Shown here piece after piece: positions 18,851 to 29,433 of a stretch of 64,000 nt of DNA. Made by a program: the position numbers and the translations under genes. The notes below the pieces were generated by a model. That model had not been told where the DNA came from. It saw only the letters and a list, made by a program, of their open reading frames with translations, and searched no databases. Within the stretch, counting starts at the first letter, position 1. Each line of letters begins with the position of its first letter. Source of the DNA: Desulfovibrio sp. (GTDB lineage: Bacteria > Desulfobacterota > Desulfovibrionia > Desulfovibrionales > Desulfovibrionaceae); NCBI GenBank assembly GCA_024699605.1, contig JAILPJ010000025.1, positions 1 to 64,000 on the forward strand. Reading direction: 5' to 3'.

Positions 18851-18980
18851 GTTTCGTTTCTCAGGCTTTCGACCGTCTCCGTTTTCCTGCCCCGGTTCCC
18901 TTAGCCTGAAGATCTTGTCTTCGTCAGCAAGCTTTTCTCAAGCCAGCAAGAGGAGTGGCTTGTCCAAGACGGCCCCTGAA

Positions 18981-21900
18981 ATGCCAAGCATCCGCTCACG
19001 TGAGGCTCTCTTTGCGCTCTGCCTTGTCCTATTCTTGGCTTTGGCGCCGTCCTCTGTTTGCGCCAAAAACACCGACGAAAAAGTCGTGCGCGTCGGCTGG
19101 TTTGAATCCTCTTTCTACCATTCTGACCAATTTGGAAGGCGCTCGGGCTACGCTTACGAGTATCAGCAGAAAATCGCAGCCTATACGGGTTGGACGTATG
19201 AATACGTGAAAGGGAGCTGGCCTGAGCTGTTTGAGATGCTGAAAAACGGTCAAATCGACCTGATGAGTGACATCTCCTACACCAAAGAACGCGCCCAAGA
19301 GATGCTCTTTCCCTCTTTGCCTATGGGCGTGGAAAACATTTACGTCTTCATTGCCACGAGCAATACGGACATCAAGCTAGAAGATCCCGCGTCCCTCAAT
19401 GGCAAAAAGGTCGGCGTGAACAAGGGCAGTTTTCAACAGAAGCTCTTGCAGCAATGGACAGCGAAAAACGGCATCGAAGTGGAGGTTGTGGAGCTCTACG
19501 GCAGTGAGAAAAAATCCACCAAAATGCTAGAGGACGGCGAGATCGACGCTCTGGTCACCGTTGACGGGTATGGCAGTGAGCAAAACTGCGTTCCTGTCAT
19601 TAAAATTGGTTCTTCCGACATCTTTTTTTCCGTGAACAAAAATCGTCCTGACCTGCTGAACGAACTCAATGTCGCCATGAGCAAGATTCAGGACGAAAAC
19701 AGATTTTTCAGCCGGCAATTGCACGAGAAATACATTCTGCGCAATGGCGCGACCTCCTTTCTCACCCGGGCAGAATCGGATTGGCTGAAACGTCACGGCA
19801 GCATCCGCGTTGGCTACTGGAACGACTATCTGCCCTTCTGCGCGGCCGATCCCAAAACGGGAGAACTCACGGGCGCCTTGAAAGATTACCTGACGCTGGC
19901 CTCAACCTGCATCAAGAACGCAAAAATCGATTTTTCAGCCATCGCCTATCCGACCTTCGAAGCCGCTCTGGAGGCCCTGCGCGCCGGGAAGATCGACTGT
20001 GTTTTCCCGGTCAACATCAGTGTCTACGATGGGGAAAAACTGGGTGTTCTGGTGACGACCCCATTCATGCGGACAGAAATGTACGTGCTGATGCGGAAAA
20101 GCGACCATTTCGGGGATATCTCGGAACAAGCGATGACGGTCGCTGTCAAGGAGGGAAATCCCAATTATGAAATGTTCTTCAAGGATTTTTTTCCAAACTG
20201 GAAGATAGCGACCTTTGGCGATTTTGAGGAATGCGTACACGCGATGGAGGCCGATGAGGCGGACTGCCTTTTGATCAACAATTATCGCGCCGTCCAAACC
20301 GACATTCTCCGCAATACCAAACTGACTTCGCAGACCACCGGCGCTGCCATGCATTTTTCCTTCGCCATCGACAAGGGCAACAGCGAGCTCTATGCCATCC
20401 TGAACAAGGCAGCCACCATCGTGCCCGGAACGGCGGTTAATTCGGCGCTGACAGCCTATTCCTATCCTGACGAAAGCATCTCCTTTACGGAATTGCTCAA
20501 AGAGCATCTGGCCTACGCCATCACGGCCTTTCTTGTGATCACGGGCTTAGCGGTTCTGCTCTTGGTCCGCAGAGCCAAGCGCAAGGCGCAAGCTCTGGAG
20601 GAACGGCTCGCCCTGCAAAACCGGATTCTTGAGCAGGAACGTCAGAGGCATCAGTCCGATGCCATGATTACCGCCATGGCCTCCGATTATCGCAGCGTCT
20701 TTTACATCAATCTTGACAAAGACGAATGCGTTTGCTTTCGCGCCAAGGGAGAGCTGCAGAACGAAATCAAAGAGGGAAGCTGTTTTCCGTTCCGCAAGGC
20801 CATTGCGCAATACGCGGGCACCCATGTGGTCGAGGCGGAACGCGCAGACTTTTTGCACTTTGTGGAGCCTGACAGGATACGCGCGAGGCTGGCCAAAGAG
20901 TCCATGATAGCCCACCGTTATCTGGCCGTCAGAGACGGTCGGGAATTCTACGAGATGCTGCGCATCGTCAACATCCATCAGAGCGAGGACTGCGAGGAAG
21001 ACGTCGTTCACGCTATTTGTGCGGGCTTTTCCGACGTAGACAGCGAAACCCGGGAAGAGATGGAGAAAAACCGCACCCTCTCCGATGCGCTGAATGAGGC
21101 GGAGGCGGCCAACATCGCCAAAACATCCTTCCTCAGTTCTGTGAGCCATGAAATCCGCACGCCGATGAACGCCATCATCGGCCTGAACAGCCTCGCACTG
21201 CAGGATAAGGACTTATCCCAGCGCACCCGCGAATATCTGGAAAAAATCGGAACCAGCGCCCAGCATCTGATGCGGCTGATCAATGATATTCTGGATATGA
21301 GCCGCATTGAGAGCGGCCGCATGACTATCCGGAACGCGACATTTTCGTTCCGCGAGCTTTTGGAGCAGGTCAACACCATGATCCACGGGAAATGTCAGAA
21401 CAAGGGCCTGCAGTACGCTTGTCAGATCATCGGTCAGGTCGACGATTACTACATCGGCGACGACATGAAGCTCAAGCAGGTCATCATCAACATCCTTGGC
21501 AATGCCATCAAATTCACCCCGGTGCCCGGCTCGATCTTCTTTAGCGTGGAATCGCTGGCCCAATACGAGGGCAACGCGACCTTGCGCTTTACCATGAAGG
21601 ACTCGGGCGTAGGCATGGATGCGGACTTTCTGCCCAAGATCTTTGAGCCCTTTGCGCAGGAGGATGAAAACAAAACCAATAAATACGGCAGTACCGGCCT
21701 TGGCATGGCCATCACGAAAAACATCGTGGAAATGATGAACGGCAAAATTGAGGTTGAGAGTAAAAAAGGTCTGGGCTCAACCTTTATTGTGACCGTCCCC
21801 CTGAAAACCACGAGCGGAGACGTACGACCTGATAGGGATGCTGTCCGGCCCAAGGATCTGCATGTGCTGATCGTTGACGCCGATCGCAGAGCTTGCGCGC

Positions 21901-22655
21901 ATTCGCAGCATGTGCTGGATCTTGCGGGGATTATGGCCGACGTCTCCTACAGCGCACAGGAAGCCCATGATTTGCTGAGCCTGGCGCAGGCACGGCAGCA
22001 GCCGTACAATCTGATCCTTGTGGACTGGAAGATGCCGAAGCAAAACGGCCTGGAAGTGACGAAAACCATTCGCGAAACGTTTGACAAAGCCTCTGCCGTC
22101 ATCCTGCTGACCGGCCAGCCAGGCGACACGCAGGCAAAAGAGGCCTTGGATGCTGGCGCAGACAGCGTTGTGAGCAAGCCCCTCATCGCTTCCGCTGTCC
22201 TGCACGAATACCAGCAGGCCATGCAGCGCCAAGCACCCGTGCAAAAAGAACAGCGCCGGGCCAACCTGGCCGGCAAACGCGTGCTGCTAGCCGAAGATAT
22301 GCTGATCAATGCCGAGATCATGAAAGAGCTGCTCAGTATGCGCCAAGTTGCCGTGGAGCATGCGGAAAACGGCCAAATGGCCGCCGAAATGTTCCAAAAG
22401 CAGCCGGAAGGCTACTACAACGCCATCCTGATGGATATTCAAATGCCTGTGCTCGACGGCCTGGCCGCAACGGAAACCATTCGCGCCCTGGCTCGTCCAG
22501 ACGCGCAGACCATTCCCATCATCGCCATGACCGCCAATGCCTTTGACGAAGACGTACAACGCTCCATTCAGGCAGGCATGAACGCCCACCTCAGCAAGCC
22601 GGTCGAGCCGGAAAAGCTCTTTGAAACGCTGGAAACGCTGATACAGGAAGACTGA
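18981..22655 (+). CDS. Hybrid sensor histidine kinase: two SBP_bac_3 sensor domains, TM, HisKA/HATPase, two receiver domains (BvgS/EvgS-like)
   Basis: Two periplasmic solute-binding-like modules, TM AYAITAFLVITGLAVLLLV, SSVSHEIRTPMNAIIG, N/G boxes, VDWKMPKQNG and MDIQMPVLDG receivers; start at signal peptide MPSIRS. Confidence 0.92.
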   Translation: MPSIRSREALFALCLVLFLALAPSSVCAKNTDEKVVRVGWFESSFYHSDQFGRRSGYAYEYQQKIAAYTGWTYEYVKGSWPELFEMLKNGQIDLMSDISYTKERAQEMLFPSLPMGVENIYVFIATSNTDIKLEDPASLNGKKVGVNKGSFQQKLLQQWTAKNGIEVEVVELYGSEKKSTKMLEDGEIDALVTVDGYGSEQNCVPVIKIGSSDIFFSVNKNRPDLLNELNVAMSKIQDENRFFSRQLHEKYILRNGATSFLTRAESDWLKRHGSIRVGYWNDYLPFCAADPKTGELTGALKDYLTLASTCIKNAKIDFSAIAYPTFEAALEALRAGKIDCVFPVNISVYDGEKLGVLVTTPFMRTEMYVLMRKSDHFGDISEQAMTVAVKEGNPNYEMFFKDFFPNWKIATFGDFEECVHAMEADEADCLLINNYRAVQTDILRNTKLTSQTTGAAMHFSFAIDKGNSELYAILNKAATIVPGTAVNSALTAYSYPDESISFTELLKEHLAYAITAFLVITGLAVLLLVRRAKRKAQALEERLALQNRILEQERQRHQSDAMITAMASDYRSVFYINLDKDECVCFRAKGELQNEIKEGSCFPFRKAIAQYAGTHVVEAERADFLHFVEPDRIRARLAKESMIAHRYLAVRDGREFYEMLRIVNIHQSEDCEEDVVHAICAGFSDVDSETREEMEKNRTLSDALNEAEAANIAKTSFLSSVSHEIRTPMNAIIGLNSLALQDKDLSQRTREYLEKIGTSAQHLMRLINDILDMSRIESGRMTIRNATFSFRELLEQVNTMIHGKCQNKGLQYACQIIGQVDDYYIGDDMKLKQVIINILGNAIKFTPVPGSIFFSVESLAQYEGNATLRFTMKDSGVGMDADFLPKIFEPFAQEDENKTNKYGSTGLGMAITKNIVEMMNGKIEVESKKGLGSTFIVTVPLKTTSGDVRPDRDAVRPKDLHVLIVDADRRACAHSQHVLDLAGIMADVSYSAQEAHDLLSLAQARQQPYNLILVDWKMPKQNGLEVTKTIRETFDKASAVILLTGQPGDTQAKEALDAGADSVVSKPLIASAVLHEYQQAMQRQAPVQKEQRRANLAGKRVLLAEDMLINAEIMKELLSMRQVAVEHAENGQMAAEMFQKQPEGYYNAILMDIQMPVLDGLAATETIRALARPDAQTIPIIAMTANAFDEDVQRSIQAGMNAHLSKPVEPEKLFETLETLIQED

Positions 22656-22778
22656 AAACGCTTCGTCATCCCCTTGTCTCTGCTCAGGAGCCTTGGCTTA
22701 GGTCCAATGGCTCCTTTTTTTGGCCGTACCAAAGAAGACAACCGTAAAAGCCGCGCAAGACGCTCCTTGACTTGGTCA

Positions 22779-24164
22779 TTACGCAAAACGCTCCAGATAG
22801 CCTGCGGCAAAGACAAAAAGCAGAAGAATCGGCAAAACCCAGCGCAGGTAGCCCCGAAACCAGTTGGGAAGTTTGAGGCCAGAGCCCTGATTGACCTCAG
22901 TGATGAAGTTGTCCCAGCCCCAGCCACAACGGAGACTGCAGAACAGCGTAAAAAGCAGGGCTCCCAGTGGCAGGAGATTGGAGCTGACAAGAAAGTCCTC
23001 AAGGTCAAGGATCGTGGAATCCCCTCCCAGAGGATGAAGATTGGCAAAATAACTCCAGCCCAGGGCGCAGGGCAGAGACAGCAGCCAGAGCAGACCGCAG
23101 TGCAGCATTGCCGCCTTGGGCCGCGACAGGCCGCTGACATCCTGGGTGTGGGAAATGATCGTCTCAAAGACCGCGATGACGGTCGAAAAGGAAGCAAAGG
23201 TCATAAAGAGGAAAAACAGAGCACCCCAGAGAGAGCCATTGGGCATGCTGTTGAAAACATTGGGAAGGGTGATGAAGACAAGGCCCGGACCGCTGTCGGG
23301 ATTCACGCCAAAGGCAAAGCAGGCTGGAAAAATCAACAGACCAGCCATGACCGCCACCACCGTGTCGAGCAAGGCGACCCAGAGCGCTTCGCCTGTCAGG
23401 GACTTTTCCTTGGCATAATAACTGCCGATGGTTGTCATGCAGCCAATGCCAATTCCCAGCGTAAAAAAGGCCTGACTCATGGCCGCATTGCAAATCTCAA
23501 AGGGTCCTGCGGCAAAAAAGCGCTGCCAGTCGGGAAGCAGAAAATAGGCCAGCCCTTCTCCGGCTCCCGGCAGAAAAAGCACGCGCAGCACGAGCACAAA
23601 GAGCATGAGAAAAAGGCCGGTCATCATGATGTTAATGATGCGTTCCACACCGCGCCTGAGACCGAGGGCATTGATGCCAAAACAGATCAGCGTACACACG
23701 CTCATATAGAAAATCTGACGTTTCTCATCCCGCAAGAGCTCGCCAAAAAACTGGCCAATGGCACCTGCACTGAGATCGGCCAATTCTCCCTGAAACATCG
23801 AAAAACAGTAGGCCAGCATCCAGCCAGAGACCGTGGTGTAGAACATCATCAGCGCGTAGCAGCCGATCAACGAGTACCAGCTGAAACGATGCCAGCTGCT
23901 GCCTTCTGGTTCCAGGCGGTGAAAGCATCGTGCCATGGAGGACGCAGAGGCCCGTCCCATGGCAAATTCCATAATCATGACGGGTAAGACGGCCAGAAGG
24001 AAGAGGAGATAGACAAGGACAAAGATGCCTCCGCCGTATTTTCCCGTAATAAAGGGGAAACGCCAGACATTGCCCAGACCAATAGCACAGGCAGCCGAAA
24101 GCATGAGAAAGCCAAAGCGTGAAGAAAACGTCTCACGCCGCTGCGAATTCTGCGATGATGCCAT
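22779..24164 (-). CDS. Neurotransmitter:sodium symporter (NSS/SNF) family transporter
   Basis: RFGFLMLSAACAIGLGNVWRFPFITGKYGGGIFVLVYL and multiple TMs. Confidence 0.95.
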   Translation of the reverse strand: MASSQNSQRRETFSSRFGFLMLSAACAIGLGNVWRFPFITGKYGGGIFVLVYLLFLLAVLPVMIMEFAMGRASASSMARCFHRLEPEGSSWHRFSWYSLIGCYALMMFYTTVSGWMLAYCFSMFQGELADLSAGAIGQFFGELLRDEKRQIFYMSVCTLICFGINALGLRRGVERIINIMMTGLFLMLFVLVLRVLFLPGAGEGLAYFLLPDWQRFFAAGPFEICNAAMSQAFFTLGIGIGCMTTIGSYYAKEKSLTGEALWVALLDTVVAVMAGLLIFPACFAFGVNPDSGPGLVFITLPNVFNSMPNGSLWGALFFLFMTFASFSTVIAVFETIISHTQDVSGLSRPKAAMLHCGLLWLLSLPCALGWSYFANLHPLGGDSTILDLEDFLVSSNLLPLGALLFTLFCSLRCGWGWDNFITEVNQGSGLKLPNWFRGYLRWVLPILLLFVFAAGYLERFA

Positions 24165-24906
24165 GAGAAAATCCTACTCGTGCAGCAAAAATACGCTGCC
24201 GCTCTTGCTGAAACACTCTTTTCCCAAAAAAAAAACAGGGTAAGACATACAGCAATTGCCGCATGTGATTGCCAAAAGCCGCAATTGAAGCTATTATGGC
24301 GGCTAAGCCTTTAGTGTGCAGCCTCACATGACGTGTGTCATGGGCTTGCTCATGCCGCAAAGGACCTGCGTCTCTTTGCGGTCGCCGACGTCGAGGTGCC
24401 TGTGGCTCTCTACGGGACAGAGAAAGGCTCGGCTTACGCCGCAAGCAACGCATTCATCCGAACGAGATCGATCCAAGTGCTTCTCTTAAGCCACCGGAGC
24501 ACGTTCTGAATCCCGCGCTAACCTCGCTATGACCGGCAGGGATTTCAGAATCTCTCTGACGAACTCCCCATGTCGGCTGGCCGATACCCCGCTCTCTCAA
24601 TCTCCTTGTGGCGCCTTCCACCCATGGGGCCTTCTGCCATAAAAACCAACAAGTCCCGTAATTGGCCGCTTATCTTCCACAAGTTCGCTTGTTAGACGAT
24701 GCGAAAATACCTGTCCCCTGACTTTGGAACCAACGAAAGCGAGCCTGCTCGTCCCCCATGCGTTCACGCGCGCTATTCTGCTATCCAAACGCTGCCTATC
24801 CCACCCTTCGACTGCACGTAGCGGGCTTTCCAACGATGCAGCCTTGGGCCTTAGGGAGCATGTCGTCTTTGATCAGACAAATTGTCCACAAACAAAGGAG
24901 CTAGCT

Positions 24907-25338
24907 ATGCAAACCAGCGCACGCAATGTTTTTTTGGGTACCGTCAAAGCCGTTCGGAAGGGGGCCATCAATGACGAAGTTGAGCTCAGCGTTGAAGGTG
25001 AAAAAACCATTGTTGCCGCTATCACCAGAACGAGCCGGGAACGCCTCGGACTCAAGGAGGGCATGCAGGCGGCGGCCCTGATCAAAGCAGACTTTGTCCT
25101 CCTGATGACCGATGCTGACGATTACCTGCTCTCTACACGCAATCAATTCAAAGGCAAGGTAGCCAAAATCACCAAGGGCACCGTCAACGCCGAAGTACAA
25201 GTCGCGCTCCCTGATGACAGTCTCATTACTTCGGTCATCACCGTCAATAGCGTTGATAGACTCGGTCTTGCCTTGGGCTCGCCGGTCACCGCTATCGTGA
25301 AAGCGATGAACGTCATTGTGGCCGTGCCCAAACAGTAA
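24907..25338 (+). CDS. Tandem TOBE-domain molybdopterin-binding protein
   Basis: Two Mop repeats: SARNVFLGTVKAVRKGAINDEVEL and RNQFKGKVAKITKGTVNAEVQV. Confidence 0.9.
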   Translation: MQTSARNVFLGTVKAVRKGAINDEVELSVEGEKTIVAAITRTSRERLGLKEGMQAAALIKADFVLLMTDADDYLLSTRNQFKGKVAKITKGTVNAEVQVALPDDSLITSVITVNSVDRLGLALGSPVTAIVKAMNVIVAVPKQ

Positions 25339-25413
25339 GTGCTCCTGCACATCGAAAAAAAAGTGCCGTAGCTTCTCAAAGTTGCGGCACTTGCGCGTTT
25401 TCTCACCTAGGCC

Positions 25414-26799
25414 TTAATTTTTGAGACTATTAATAGGAGCTGGTATACGCCCACCAAAAGCCATGAAAGTTGAGCAGTCCCCCTTGGGCACAGGCAAGAT
25501 GGCGGCACTGCCCAAAAGACCGCCAAAGGAGACCTCCTCGCCCACGCCCTTGCCAGGCACGGGAATGACGCGCACGGCCGTTGTCTTGTGATTGATCATG
25601 CCAATGGCCATTTCATCGGCGATAATGCCCGAAATACTGCTGGCCGGCGTATCGCCCGGGATGGCGATCATATCCAGCCCCACGGAACAAACACTGGTCA
25701 TGGCTTCCAGCTTTTCCATGCCCAGACAGCCGTTGCGGGCTGCGGCCTCAATACTTGAATCTTCAGAGACGGGAATAAAGGCCCCTGAAAGACCGCCCAC
25801 AGACGACGAAGCAAAGGAACCACCCTTTTTGACCGCGTCATTGAGCATGGCGAGAATGGCTGTGCTGCCCGGAGCGCCAATACTAGAAAGACCGAGACTC
25901 TGAAAAATTTCACCGACACTGTCCCCCACAGCCGGTGTGGGAGCCAGGGAAAGATCCGCAACGCCAAAGGGCAGACCAAGCCTCTGGGCCACCTCATTGC
26001 CGATGATTTCACCCACGCGCGTCACTTTATAGGCCGTACGCTTAATAACTTCAGCCATATCCAGCAGGGAAAGGGCTTCGCCCTTGTCGTTGCTGCCTCG
26101 GGCCACCAGGCGGTCAATGGCCTTGCGGACAACGCCAGGGCCGGATACGCCCACATTGATGACCACATCGGGTTCACCCACGCCAAGGTAGGCTCCGGCC
26201 ATAAAGGGCACATCCTGGGGGATATTGGCAAAAACCACGAGCTTGGCACAGGCAATGCCGTCCGCGGCCTCTGAGGCCTTGGCACAGCCCAGAATCTGCC
26301 GCCCCATCCAGGCCACGGCATCCATATTAATTCCTGCCCGTGAGGAAGCCACATTGATGGAAGAGCAGATGCGTTCGGTCTGCGACAGAGCGTCCGGCAA
26401 CGATTCAATGAGGGCCCGATCGCCATTGGCAAAGCCTTTTTCCACCAAAGCGGAATAGCCTCCCAAAAAGTCCACGCGCGCTTCCTTGGCTGCCCAGTCC
26501 AGGGCCTTGCAGACCTTGACCATGCCCTCAGGTCCAAAGGGTGCCGCAACCACCGCTATGGGACTGACGCTGATGCGCTTATTGACCACGGGGATACCGT
26601 ACTTGGCCCCGATCTCATCGCAGACCGGCACAAGTTGTGAGGCATAACGCGCGATTTTTGCCTGCACATTGGCGATAAAGAGCTCTAAATCGTGGCTCAC
26701 ACAGTCAAAGAGACTGACGCCCAGGGTAACGGTGCGCACATCGAGATGCTCATTGCGCAGCATATTGAGGGTATTGGTCACTTCTCTGTCGGAAAGCAT
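25414..26799 (-). CDS. UPF0210 (DUF711/PFL-family) protein
   Basis: Family-typical sequence DFLGGYSALVEKGFANGD, SINVASSRAGINMDAVAWMG, IPVPGKGVGEEVSFGGLLGSA. Confidence 0.9.
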   Translation of the reverse strand: MLSDREVTNTLNMLRNEHLDVRTVTLGVSLFDCVSHDLELFIANVQAKIARYASQLVPVCDEIGAKYGIPVVNKRISVSPIAVVAAPFGPEGMVKVCKALDWAAKEARVDFLGGYSALVEKGFANGDRALIESLPDALSQTERICSSINVASSRAGINMDAVAWMGRQILGCAKASEAADGIACAKLVVFANIPQDVPFMAGAYLGVGEPDVVINVGVSGPGVVRKAIDRLVARGSNDKGEALSLLDMAEVIKRTAYKVTRVGEIIGNEVAQRLGLPFGVADLSLAPTPAVGDSVGEIFQSLGLSSIGAPGSTAILAMLNDAVKKGGSFASSSVGGLSGAFIPVSEDSSIEAAARNGCLGMEKLEAMTSVCSVGLDMIAIPGDTPASSISGIIADEMAIGMINHKTTAVRVIPVPGKGVGEEVSFGGLLGSAAILPVPKGDCSTFMAFGGRIPAPINSLKN

Positions 26800-26935
26800 G
26801 CATTTGCCTCCTCGTCTCGCATTGACGATAAACCTTGCTTGCGCAAACAAGCTGGGCCCTGATCAGACAGCCTTGCAGGTCCACTCCTGGTGAGCAGAGC
26901 TGCTCTTGGTGCTGTCTCCAAAAAATCTGCCGCGC

Positions 26936-27499
26936 CTAAAAGGTGCCGATGCGGTGCACGGCCTCAAAAATATCCCTGTGCTGCACGCTGACGCGCAGAC
27001 CGTGGGTTTGCCCCTCGCAGAGCAGTTCCCGGCGCAAACGGCCAATATCGACATTTTCAGGCACCATGATCTCAAAGACAAAGAGCGCGTGATTGGGGCC
27101 GCCTTCGCCCAAAAAAGCCCGCAGACTTTCGATATTGACGCCGTGACGTGAAAAAACCCGGCTCATGGCCGCAATCTGTCCTTTGCCGTCATTGCCGTCG
27201 GCGCTGACCACATAGGGCTGACAGACCAGATTACTCCCCCACGTCCCTTCACAGGAGGGTCTGACAATCAGGGAGAGATCGACGCCGGCTTTTTCCAGGC
27301 CGCGGGTCAGTCGCTCCTGCAGCTGGCCAAGGGCCAGATCGTCGGCCACCTCAACCATGAAGATGCCGGCAAATTCCCCCTTGAGCAGGCTCTGGGTTGC
27401 CGCAAGGATATTGCAGTCAGCCTCACTCAAAAGACTGCTGACCGTGGAAACCACGCCAGGACAGTCGCGTCCCAGAAAAGAAACCGTACATTTTTGCAT
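26936..27499 (-). CDS. Two-ACT-domain protein (GcvR-like)
   Basis: FLGRDCPGVVSTVSSLLSEADCNILAATQS and second ACT; adjacent to UPF0210. Confidence 0.85.
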   Translation of the reverse strand: MQKCTVSFLGRDCPGVVSTVSSLLSEADCNILAATQSLLKGEFAGIFMVEVADDLALGQLQERLTRGLEKAGVDLSLIVRPSCEGTWGSNLVCQPYVVSADGNDGKGQIAAMSRVFSRHGVNIESLRAFLGEGGPNHALFVFEIMVPENVDIGRLRRELLCEGQTHGLRVSVQHRDIFEAVHRIGTF

Positions 27500-27555
27500 G
27501 GCATCTCACCTTTTGCGCAGTCGCAAAGAACGGAAACACTGCGCTGGAAAAAACG

Positions 27556-28749
27556 TCAGGCCAGGGTGATGAGCGCAATTTCGCTGGCAACACCCAGGCG
27601 TACGGGAAAACCTGACCACAGGCCCGTGCCCGGACAGACATAGAGATGCATGTCCGCAACCCTGTACCAGCCGCGCAGAAAACCCTGGTTGGCTCTGGCC
27701 ACCAACCTGTCCAAACCCAAACATTGTCCGCCGTGGGTGTGGCCGGACAATTGCAGATCGGCAAAAGCCGCATTTTCAAAAGCCCGCTCAGGGCGATGAT
27801 CGAGCAGGATACGCAGAGCCTGCTCCTCGTGCCAGGGCTGATCCGCAAAAACCGCCGACGCAGGCTGTTTTGGGCGGTGAAAATAGCGATTGCCCTGCTT
27901 GTCGTCGCGTCCGGCCAAAACCAGAGAAGCCCCATGATGCTTGAGCACGACAGCGCCATCGTGCAAAAAATGCATGCCCAGTCGCTCATAGAGCCGCATC
28001 CAGCCCTGATAGTCACTGTAGTATTCGTGATTGCCGGTGCAGGCAAAGACCCCCAAGGGCGCGCTGAGGGCTCCGAAACAGGCGGCCACTTCGGCTCTGG
28101 TACAGCCATCGGGAGCGCGATAAGCAAGCTGACCGTCGGACAGGTCCCCTGCCAGGCAGATCAGATCAGGCCTGGCCTGCTGAATCTGCTCAACAATGGC
28201 CCGTGCCCAGGCCAGACTGGTCAACGGTCCCACATGCAGATCACTCAAAAGCGCAATACGCAGGCCTTTGAGGCCTGAAGGGATCTGGCGAAGCGCTATG
28301 GTGTGCTGCGCGAGTCTGGGAATGGCCGTGCCATGGCTTACACCGGCAAGGCCCGCAGAACAGGCCAGAACCGGCACGGTCAACGCCGCCCCCCGCCCCA
28401 GAAGCTGTGTCAGACAATGTCTGCGGTCCAAATCAGGCCGTTGTGGACCTGGCCTAAGACGCCTGCCAAGCCAGAGCACAAGGCGCCAGAGATCATGCCC
28501 AAGAAAACAGAGAAAAACAACAATCAGGGCGGTTAAGGCTGCACTTTGGGCCAGCAGCAAAAGCTTGGGAATATCAGGACCTGAAAGCCCGCCAAAGAAG
28601 AAGGTGTTCAGCGTAAACTGCTGGGAAATCACAAGAAAGCCCAGGCAACCCAATAGGCGCACCATGATCGGCAAATGGCGCTTTTGGCCAAGCCAAAAGG
28701 AAAGCCTGAGCGGCGGCAAAAGCAAGAGGAAAAAAAAGTATTTCAGCAT
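27556..28749 (-). CDS. Membrane-anchored metallophosphoesterase
   Basis: ALLSDLHVGP, LAGDLSDG, GNHEYY, LSGHTHGGQ. Confidence 0.93.
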   Translation of the reverse strand: MLKYFFFLLLLPPLRLSFWLGQKRHLPIMVRLLGCLGFLVISQQFTLNTFFFGGLSGPDIPKLLLLAQSAALTALIVVFLCFLGHDLWRLVLWLGRRLRPGPQRPDLDRRHCLTQLLGRGAALTVPVLACSAGLAGVSHGTAIPRLAQHTIALRQIPSGLKGLRIALLSDLHVGPLTSLAWARAIVEQIQQARPDLICLAGDLSDGQLAYRAPDGCTRAEVAACFGALSAPLGVFACTGNHEYYSDYQGWMRLYERLGMHFLHDGAVVLKHHGASLVLAGRDDKQGNRYFHRPKQPASAVFADQPWHEEQALRILLDHRPERAFENAAFADLQLSGHTHGGQCLGLDRLVARANQGFLRGWYRVADMHLYVCPGTGLWSGFPVRLGVASEIALITLA

Positions 28750-29198
28750 TGCTGGACAAATGGCTCTTTGACGCAGCTGCCTGTACTGCCAAGACCGCCA
28801 CTGCCCCGTGTGGTCTGCGAGAGTTCGGAGACCTCGACATATTCCACACTGGCTACCGGCAGAATCAAAAGCTGTACAATGCGTTCACCGATGGCATACT
28901 CATTGGCCGTATCACCCACAGATCGAAAAATGGCCTTGATTTCACCCCGATAGTCGGCATCAATCACGCCTACCGCATTGGCCAGAAAATGGCGGGTCTT
29001 AAAGACCGAAGAGCGGGGAAAAAGCAGGCCAACGTAGCCCAGGGGGATTTCCACGGCAAGGCCTGTGCCAAAGATCCAGCATTGCCGCTCGGCGTCCCAG
29101 GTTTTGGAGACCGCCACAAGATCATAGCCTGCGGCATCGCTTGAGCCCCTGAACGGGGCATGCGCTTCAGGACAAAGACGGGTGAAACGGATCTGCAT
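28743..29198 (-). CDS. dut: dUTPase (chromosomal copy)
   Basis: SSDAAGYDLVA, LLFPRSSV, NAVGVIDADYRGE, RGSGGLGSTG. Confidence 0.92.
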   Translation of the reverse strand: MQIRFTRLCPEAHAPFRGSSDAAGYDLVAVSKTWDAERQCWIFGTGLAVEIPLGYVGLLFPRSSVFKTRHFLANAVGVIDADYRGEIKAIFRSVGDTANEYAIGERIVQLLILPVASVEYVEVSELSQTTRGSGGLGSTGSCVKEPFVQQC

Positions 29199-29433
29199 AC
29201 GGCTCTCCCAAGACTAAAGCCTGCAAGGCTTATGATTTGACAGAAAAAGGCAGCCTGCTATCATGGATGGCCTTGCTTCAGCCAAAACCTGTGTCAAGAT
29301 GACAAAGGGGCAAGTATAGACAAGGCCAGGCTTCTGCGTCAATGACCAAGTTGACGAAAAACCCAGAGAAGCGGCAAACACTCGGCAGAGCCGGCCAAAA
29401 GCCGGAAGCCCCCCAAAATCGTGAGATCTCACT

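Noticed and set aside
18741-18980. N-terminal extension of the histidine kinase ORF
   Set aside because: It contains the structured element and precedes the real signal peptide MPSIRSREALFALCLVLFLALAPSSVCA.
24724-24906. N-terminal extension of the Mop ORF
   Set aside because: The Mop repeat and RBS (AAAGGAG) indicate start at 24907.
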